Source of the DNA: Cordilura impudica
Lineage: Eukaryota > Arthropoda > Insecta > Diptera > Scathophagidae
DNA: 64,000 nucleotides
Direction: 5' to 3'
Assembly (NCBI GenBank): GCA_963682025.1
Contig: OY821519.1
Coordinates: forward strand, 13,503,047 to 13,567,046
Position 1 is the stretch's first letter. Each line of letters starts with the position of its first letter. A program made the position numbers and the translations under genes. Below, in pieces: positions 57,000-64,000 of this stretch. The notes under the pieces were generated by a model. That model searched no databases, had not been told where the DNA came from, and worked only from the letters and a program-made list of their open reading frames with translations.

Positions 57000-57945
57000 G
57001 AAATAATATATAATAATATATATTATTTAAAGATGCTTTTATTCGACCTTTCCAATTGTAAATAAGAATTAAATATTTGAACTCGAGGTCTGATTTTGAC
57101 AAAAGTTATTTATTGAAATCTGATATTTCGATATTCTTTTAATATCATCTTCAGGGTATATAAAAACAAAAATTTTTTACACAATCTGTTTACATTAACA
57201 TACAAACTTACTTTAAATCATAAACAACAAACTTAAATCTATTGTTCCACCTTCGTCATATAATATTGCACTGAATTTAAAAATATAATTATTGCACTCT
57301 TATCTTTGTTTTGTTCACCAAATGTCTATAACATTGAGCGCATTTCTCAGTGTCTGCTTTAAAATTCATCCTCTTATTAGATGGTATGTTTATGATATTA
57401 ATCATCTCTAATATGTAACGGCGTTTATAATTTTACTCACTTTGAAGCACTCTTACATTGTCAAAGTCTGGAGTGTGTTTTTCTTTAACACAGTGGGTTG
57501 TCAATGCTGTTTTTGGTGTAAAATTGCTGAGATTGAATTGTCGATCAGATTTATGTCCTGACAGTCTTGTTTTTAACTTGTTTTTTGTTGTTCCGATATA
57601 AACCTTCTCACATTTATCATCTTTGTTACCTATACAGGGGATCTTGTAAATAACATTTGATTTATCCATATTCTCTATTTTATCTTTTGTTTTACTATAT
57701 ATTTTTGAGAGGTTATTTTCAGTTTTGTGTGTCATTCTTATGTTTTCACTCCTCTCGATTTTTCAAATCTTTCAGATATATCAGGTACCTAAATCGATGA
57801 TTTGAAAATTTTTGGTTCTTCATTTATTGTGGTGCCCTTATTGTTGTCCTTTTTATAATCTCGGATAAGTATATTAGTGAGTTTATGTGGGAAATTATTG
57901 TCAAGTAGACCTCGAGCTCAAATATTTAATTCTTATTAATAATAA
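57000..57945 (-). mobile_element. Penelope-like element, 5'-truncated, inserted in repeat R copy 2
   Basis: The block interrupts repeat R: its left neighbour (TTGAAATAATA) and right neighbour (TTATATTAGCAGAG) are contiguous at 54376. The ends hold inverted copies of AGACCTCGAG(T/C)TCAAATATT (about 57064-57093 and 57905-57934), consistent with the inverted terminal pieces Penelope-like elements often leave. It contains a GIY-YIG endonuclease relic. Confidence 0.75.
57315..57905 (-). pseudogene. Penelope-like element ORF 3' part: GIY-YIG endonuclease
   Basis: From 57905 downwards, with frameshifts, it reads NNFPHKLTNILIRDYKKDNN and PDISERFEKS. The longest open stretch (57735-57433) has NVIYKIPCIGNKDDKCEKVY then IGTTKNKLKTRLSGHKSDRQ, the YK...VYIG...R...H signature of the Penelope GIY-YIG endonuclease with its Cys pair. 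A frameshifted tail, RYILEMINIINIPSNKRMNF, ends near 57315. Reverse transcriptase is missing. Frameshifts make it inactive. Confidence 0.8.
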
Positions 57946-58115
57946 ATATTTTTATATTAGCAGAGTCCCTGCAGTTGATCTTAAATTATTAGATCTCCCC
58001 TGTGATCGAAATCACATGATTCTTTTCTAATTATTACAAATGGAATGGCAAACATGGACACTTTTGTGGTATTGAATTGGGGCTTGGTAAAAAAAGTTTT
58101 ATTTGGAAAAATAAG
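57946..58115 (+). repeat. dispersed repeat R, copy 2
   Basis: Matches 54386-54612 but lacks about 60 bases between TGCAGTTGAT and the TAGATCTCCCC block. The Penelope-like element abuts its left side. Confidence 0.75.
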
Positions 58116-58236
58116 TTATATTTAATATATAAAAGAAATTTGGTTAAATTTTTAATATATGTACATTTTAAATAAAATATTTACTAAAAAACCAAATTTT
58201 ATTAATAAAATAAAAATGGTTGACTCAAATTTTTTT

Positions 58237-58885
58237 TTATACCCTATACCACTATGTGGTTTGGGTATAATGACTTTGTGCTGCTGTTTGTAACAACCAA
58301 AAGTATTTGACCTAGACCCATCTTTAATTATACCGATCGAATCAGAATCACTTTCTGAGTTGATTTAACAATGTCCGTCCGTCCGTCTGTGTGTCCATGT
58401 AAAGCTTGTAATCAAACTGCAGGTCGCAAATTTGATGAAATTTGGAATATAAGCTTCTATCGGCCGTGGGATGAACGCTATTGAAATTGTCATATAGATC
58501 TTACTCAAATTGGGTTTTGTATGCGTTCATAACGTCCATTAATGAGTAGTCCAAAAATGATCCCTTTGGCCTCATATAGAGCTGCTTCCCGATCTTCACT
58601 TAAATCTATTAAAAAACAAAAATATTGCACTGATTCTTCTAAGATTTTGTTTGTATATATTTTTGCAAAATACAAGAGACTTTACCAAACATGATCAGGA
58701 TCGGTCCATTTTCGGACCTAGTCCCCATATAGATATGGCATCCGATATGAACTTTTTCATATCTGCAGCCAAAAAAATTAATAAAAATCAGACTCAAATT
58801 TGGTTTTTGCTTATTTTCTATGTCCAGTTAGTATAGGGTATCGTATAGTCGGTCTAGACCGACTATAATTTTCTTACTTGTTTAT
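58237..58885 (-). repeat. family B element, reversed, with an internal deletion
   Basis: It runs from TTATACCCTATACCACTATG to CGGTCTAGACCGACTATAAT and TTTTCTTACTTG. About 80 bases normally found between the GAACGCTATTGAAATT block and CATATAGATCTTACTC are missing. Confidence 0.8.
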
Positions 58886-61544
58886 TTTTTCTTTTACCCA
58901 CCATTTTAATAACAACGTTTTTATTCAGAATTATTTAGTAAATTTTCAAGGTTTTATTACATATAAACAATAACTTCAGCTCCACCAACTTTTTTCTCCG
59001 CCATCGTTGGGTTTAAAGTATGAATAATTTTGGTATTATAAAGAAATACCCATATTAATTTACACTAAAGTTGTTTATGACGCCATTTCCATTAAATCTT
59101 CAAGTTATTGCTAAAACGTTAGTTGTGTCTCATTACTATACAATATTAACTTATTTATTAGTAACACAAAAAAAGCATGATTTTGTGGTGGAAAATTAAA
59201 ACTTTAAATGCTCCAAATTTCTTCAATAAATTGTTTATGAATTTGCAATGCACCATTTTTGCAATGACGAAAAATCCCACTAAAAATCCCAAAGATATTT
59301 CGAAATACAAGTCAATTCGGTAATTAGCTTTATGTTTAGGTAGGCATGCCACTACTTTAGAGTTATATTGAAATTTCTGTGCCAGATTTTTGTAATAGCA
59401 AAATTTTAATTGAAATTTTTTTTTATAACTTATTGTCTAATATAAGTCACGCGTAAATAATATGTGAACAATTGTGATCATTTGTAGTGGCAGTAGTGAT
59501 TAAGATTTTTGTTTTTAAGAATTCTCGCATTAATATTAATTTATTTATTCCATTTAATTAAAAATTTATTTTGTAAACAATCGTCAAATCTAAAACAATG
59601 AATTTGCCCCCGCTCTAGTGTTCCCAAAATTAATTAATTTCATTATGAAAATTAAAAACTTAATATGAGAATTCTTCTCAAATATTAGTTACGAAGTTTT
59701 TCATTAAAATTAATAATATGTACTTAAACAAGGTTCTATCAAAAAATTTTTTATGAAAATCTGTTTCATAAGCCTGCATTAAATATGCATTAATTTTGAT
59801 GAATAAGGCATTTGGAAAATTATTATTTATTTGTATTCTAAAGTGTCGACATATACTACGACTATCATGGGACAGCACCAAAATACTAATTTCGTTATTC
59901 ATATTATTACTATTTCGAAAGAAGTTGTTTTAAATTTTTTAAGATATAAGATTTTCTATTTACAACTTCGCTATTTAGAATTTTTTTTCAAAAAACTGTG
60001 GGGAATATTTTTTTTTTATTACTTTTTGTCTATACTTTTAAAATCGCTTTATTGATTTAGTTGGTGGTCTGATGTTCTTCATTTCAGATACAAAGTAGCT
60101 TACGATATTACAAAACAATTTGCTGTAGTCATCTTCAAATTAAATAATGTTCTGTTAAAAAAAAAATGTAATTATCCCAACAAACAAAAAGGAAAAATTA
60201 ATTAAAATTTATTGATTTTTAGTTGAATAATCACCCACAAAATAAAATGTAAACAAAAGCCAATTAAAAGCACATATTTACATTTAGGACTGCGGAAATT
60301 GATCAATGATCAGCATAAACTCATACGATACAATCAAGTCAGACACAACAACATGCCACACACAAAAAATATTACCACAATCACGTTTTAAATGTTTTCA
60401 ATGCAAAATAAACAGGCATATTCAGACAATGAAATGGCCAAAAAAATACAACAAATAAAAAAAACATTAACAAGTTTAACCAAAAAAAAAGTGAATACAA
60501 AAAAAATATAAATGAAAAATTTACATAAATCTAAGCAAAACACACACACACACAAAAATAACAATGACTTTGGTACTACAAGTAAATCAAAATGCTTCAA
60601 CTATGTACAACAAAAAAAAAGTGACCATGTTGAAGATATATGAGTGTCTGTTTTGCGGTAGGGTCGCTTTAGAAAGACACTTTAGCAATAAGAACCTTCA
60701 AGTGTTTCTTTAGGAAAAACATCTTCATATTGCTGAATTTTATTTACTCAAATTTTGACTGCAACTTAAGGTTAACAGATATTGCATCTGAATTCACCTT
60801 AAAAAAATTATTTGCTCTGCAGATAAGAAGAATTAAGAAGAAGTCATGGTCAAACAATTTTTCTGTAAAAAATTTTAGCAGCTTCTTTTCACGAAAGCAT
60901 AAGTCAGACAGGGTATCAAGAGAATCCGTATGGAATTTTCTTTGGCAAATTCCAGCAATAGGTCTGTTATTATATGGCTATGGATGTTCTAATGCAAATT
61001 TCCCTATGTTCTTCATTGATTTTGCTAAAGTTTTTAGGAAATTTATCTAAATGACTTGGAAATAATGCGCTCTAATACTCATAATAGCTCAGAATTTTTC
61101 GACATTCTATAGCATTTTGTTTATAATTTCGACATAATATCCAGCTCTGTTCTTCCTCAAAAAAATGCTGACAATTGATAGCAAGCTTATTCATGCTTCC
61201 AGTTCTACCTGACTCATATGATTTGTGAAATCATCATCGCACAGTGGCTGAAAATCGTTTTTCATTGACCAAAATTCTGTAACTTTTGAACCGATCAAAA
61301 TATTTTAGTGGTTTTTTTCTAGTGGGTAGATATTTAGTTGAACCTGACTGAGTTTTTATTTCACTTAAATTGATTGACTATTTTTTAAGGAATTCTAGGT
61401 CAAAGTTGTACTTTTGATTTTTTTTAACTTTTAGCGTGAAATATGGGATTTATTTAATTTTTTTAAAAATGTCATATTTGGATTATAATAATATTTAATA
61501 AAAACTTTTTTTGTAATAATGGGATTTTTTTTAAATTTTTATTT
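58886..61544. other. gene-poor AT-rich stretch before the satellite
   Basis: No recognised repeat or domain. A (CA)n run is at 60541-60554. A 106-codon frame (60730-61050) reads RRIKKKSWSNNFSVKNFSSF and FLWQIPAIGLLLYGYG. It lacks a family signature and is probably chance. Confidence 0.4.
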
Positions 61545-64000
61545 ACACTCAGCAAAATTTTACACTAAAAAAAAAATTAGTAAAATCAACTGGAAATTTT
61601 GCTATTATACTGAAAATTTAGGAGTAATATGATCTAAAAACGTTGCTGTTACTACAGAAAAATTTATTATTTTTTGCTGCCAAATTTGTCAATTTTAGCA
61701 AAATAAATCTGCTGAAAAAAATAGTAAAATCAAATAGAAATTTTGCTATTATTACTGAAAATTTAAAAATTTTTTGCTGTATTTTGCCATTATACTGAAA
61801 AATTAAAAATTTTTTCCTGTCAAATTTACAAATTTGTTTACACTCATAGAATATTTACACTTAAAAAAACGTTCGTAATATTATCTAAAAACTTTGTTAT
61901 TACTACAGAAAAATTTATTTTTTTTGCTGCCAAATTTGTTAATTTGAGCAAAACAAATCTGCTGAAAAAAATAGTAAAATCAAATAGAAATTTTGCTATT
62001 ATTACTGAAAAATTAAACATTTTTTGCTGTCAAATTTGCAAATTTGTTTACACTTATAGAATATTTACACTTAAAAAACGTTAGTAATATTATCTAAAAA
62101 CTTTGCTGTTACTATAAGAAAATTTATAATTTTTTTGCTGCCAAGTTTGTTAATTTTAGCAAAATAAATTGCTGAAAGAAACTAGTAAAATCAACTGGAA
62201 ATTTTTCTATTAATACTGAAACATTAAAAATTTTTTGCTGTCAAATTTGAAAATTTGTTTACATTCATAGAATATTTACACTTAAAAAAACGTTAGTAAT
62301 ATTATCTAAAAACTTTGTTATTACTACAGCAAAATGCTGAATGAATGCTGGAAAAATAGTAAAATCAACTGGAAATTTTTCTATTATTACTGAAAGACTA
62401 AAATTTTTTGCTGTCAAATTTGAAAATTTATTTACACTCATATAATATTTACACTTAAAAAACATTAGTAATATTATAGAAAAACTTTGTTATTACTACA
62501 GAAAAATGTATTATTTTTTCTACCAAATTTGTTAATTTTAGCAAAATAAATCTGCTGAAAAAAAATAGTAAAGTCAACTGGAAATTTTGCTATTAACTAC
62601 ACTGAAAAATTAAAAATTTTTTGCTGTTAAGTTTGCAAATTTGTATACACTCATAGTATATTTACTTTTAAAAAAACGTTAGTAATATAATCTAAAAACG
62701 TTGCTGTTACTACAGAAAAATTTATTATTTTTTGCTGCCAAATTTGTTAAGTTTAGCAAAATAAATCTGCTGAAAAAAAAAATAGTAAAATCAACTGGAA
62801 ATTTTGCTATTATACTGAAGAATTAGAAATTTTTTGCTGTCAAATTTACAAATTTGTTTACATTCATAGAATATTTACACTTACAAAAACGTTCGAAATA
62901 TTATCTAAAAACTTTGCTGTTACTACCGAAAAAACTATAAATTTTTGCTGCCAAATTTCTTAATTTTAGCAAAATAAATCTGCTGAAGAAAGTAGTAAAA
63001 TCAACTGGAAATTTTTCTATTATTACTCAAAAATTAAAAATTTTTTGCTGTCATATTTGCAAATTTGCTTACACTCAATATTTATACTTGAAAAAACGTT
63101 AGTAATATTATCTAAAAACTTTATTACTACAGAAAAATGTATTATTTTTGCTGCCAAATTTGTTAATTTTAGCATAATAAATCCGCACAATGATTCAAAT
63201 CAAATGGATATTTTGCTATTATTACTGAAAATTTGAAAATTTTTTGCTGTCAAATTTGCCAATTTGTTTACACTCATAGAATATTTACACTTAAAAAAAC
63301 GTTAGTAATATAATCTAAAAACGTTGCTGTTACTACAGAAAAATTTATTATTTTTTGCTGCCAAATTTGTTAAGTTTAGCAAAATAAATCTGCTGAAAAA
63401 AAATAGTAAAATCAACTGTCAAATTTACAAATTTGTTTACACTCATAGAATATTTACACTTAAAAAAACGTTAGTTATATAATCTAAAAACGTTGCTGTT
63501 ACTAAAAAAAATTTATTAATTTTTGCTGCCAAATTTGTTAAGCGTAGCAAAATAAATCAGCTGAAAAAAAATAGTAAAATCAACTGGGAATTTCGCTATT
63601 AAACTGAAAAATTAAAAATTTTTTGCTGTCAAAGTTGCGTAGAATATTTACGCTTAAAAAAACGTTAATAATATTATCTAAAAACTTTGCTGTTACTACA
63701 GAAAAATTATTATTTTTTGTTGCCAAATTTGTTAATTTTAGCATAATAAATCCGCACAATGATTCAAATCAAATGGATATTTTGCTATTATTACTGAAAA
63801 TTTGAAAATTTTTTGCTGTCAAATTTGCAAATTTGTTTACACTCATAGAATATTTACACTTAAAAAAACGTTAGTAATATAATCTAAAAACGTTGCTGTT
63901 ACTACAGAAAAATTTATTTTTTTTTGCTGCCAAATTTGTTAAGTTTAGCAAAATAAATCTGCTGAAAAAAAAAATAGTAAAATCAACTGGAAATTTTGCT
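61545..64000. repeat. satellite DNA, about 210-bp units, continuing past the window
   Basis: The landmark GCTGCCAAATTTGTTAA, or a near copy, recurs at 61676, 61926, 62137, 62734, 62947, 63150, 63357, 63525, 63719 and 63925, with truncated units between 62137 and 62734. The modal spacing is about 205-215 bp. Each unit holds AGTAAAATCAACTGGAAATT, TTTTGCTGTCAAATTTGC and ACACTTAAAAAAACGTTAGT. Variant units recur in a threefold pattern (63150 and 63719 share CCGCACAATGATTC). Open frames inside are artefacts. Confidence 0.9.

Noticed and set aside
53656..57102. Phe/Ile-rich frames on the - strand
   Set aside because: Products of AAAAATG arrays and of the dispersed family B copies.
60730..61050. 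106-codon frame as a gene
   Set aside because: No family signature, no splice context and composition typical of chance frames in AT-rich DNA.
1..64000. tRNA, rRNA or CRISPR features
   Set aside because: No T-loop-like GGTTCRA motif in a cloverleaf setting, no rRNA-like block and no spaced direct repeats with unique spacers were noticed on either strand. A covariance-model scan would be decisive.

Overview
The window looks like AT-rich, repeat-laden DNA from a higher (probably calyptrate) fly. The reasons are a chitin-binding RR cuticle exon, insect-type short splice signals, Helitron, piggyBac, Tc1, Penelope and RNase H-bearing LINE remnants, and short interspersed repeats with the CCGTCCGTCTG-type core familiar from fly DINE-1-like elements. 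The species cannot be named from the sequence alone.

Two host genes can be supported, facing each other. On the + strand, three phase-compatible exons (3655-3857, 15938-16298, 16755-17105) encode at least 304 residues of a secreted, low-complexity Pro/Asn/Tyr/Ser-rich protein. Its first exon, with the start codon, is not resolved. On the - strand, exon 1 (43849-43718, signal peptide) joins in phase 0 to exon 2 (26311-26033, RR-type chitin-binding domain) to give a complete 136-residue cuticular protein. Its single intron is 17.4 kb. Both genes are tiny compared with their introns (12.1 kb and 17.4 kb), and nearly everything else here is mobile or tandem DNA inside or between them. The pair suggests a cuticle or extracellular-matrix locus.

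Layout. 1-3.65 kb: gene-poor AT-rich DNA. 3.86-15.94 kb (intron 1 of the + gene): two small terminal-inverted-repeat elements, a 5.2 kb inverted duplication, an endonuclease-only LINE fragment, an RNase H LINE with a 13-bp target duplication, and a dispersed repeat. 17.8-19.8 kb: a second RNase H LINE. 22.3-24.8 kb: a dispersed repeat swollen by about 2 kb of TTTTCA-like simple sequence. 26.3-43.7 kb (cuticle-gene intron): several Helitrons with correct TC/CTAG ends, two piggyBac-like elements with TTAA duplications, a near-perfect 805-bp palindrome, LINE 3' ends and a 1.6 kb degenerate minisatellite. 45.2-50.8 kb: two Helitrons joined head to tail, a dispersed repeat and a decayed Tc1 element. 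53.4-58.9 kb: a cluster of dispersed repeats, simple-sequence arrays and a Penelope-like insertion. 61.5-64.0 kb: a roughly 210-bp satellite that runs off the window.

I saw no rRNA, tRNA, CRISPR array or intact transposase. The most informative structures are the nested Helitron/piggyBac/Helitron insertion, the exactly symmetrical palindrome, the Helitron carrying an alternating GC-rich tandem array, and the two reconstructed long-intron genes.

Local repeat names used below: family A = dispersed repeat with left end ACAAGTAAGAG and right end GGAGGGTATA; family B = dispersed repeat containing AGTCGGTCTAGACCGACT and ending GGTATAGGGTATA; Helitron C = long Helitrons starting TCTATATATATAAAA; Helitron D = short Helitrons whose 3' end has the CTCGAATTTCGAG hairpin.
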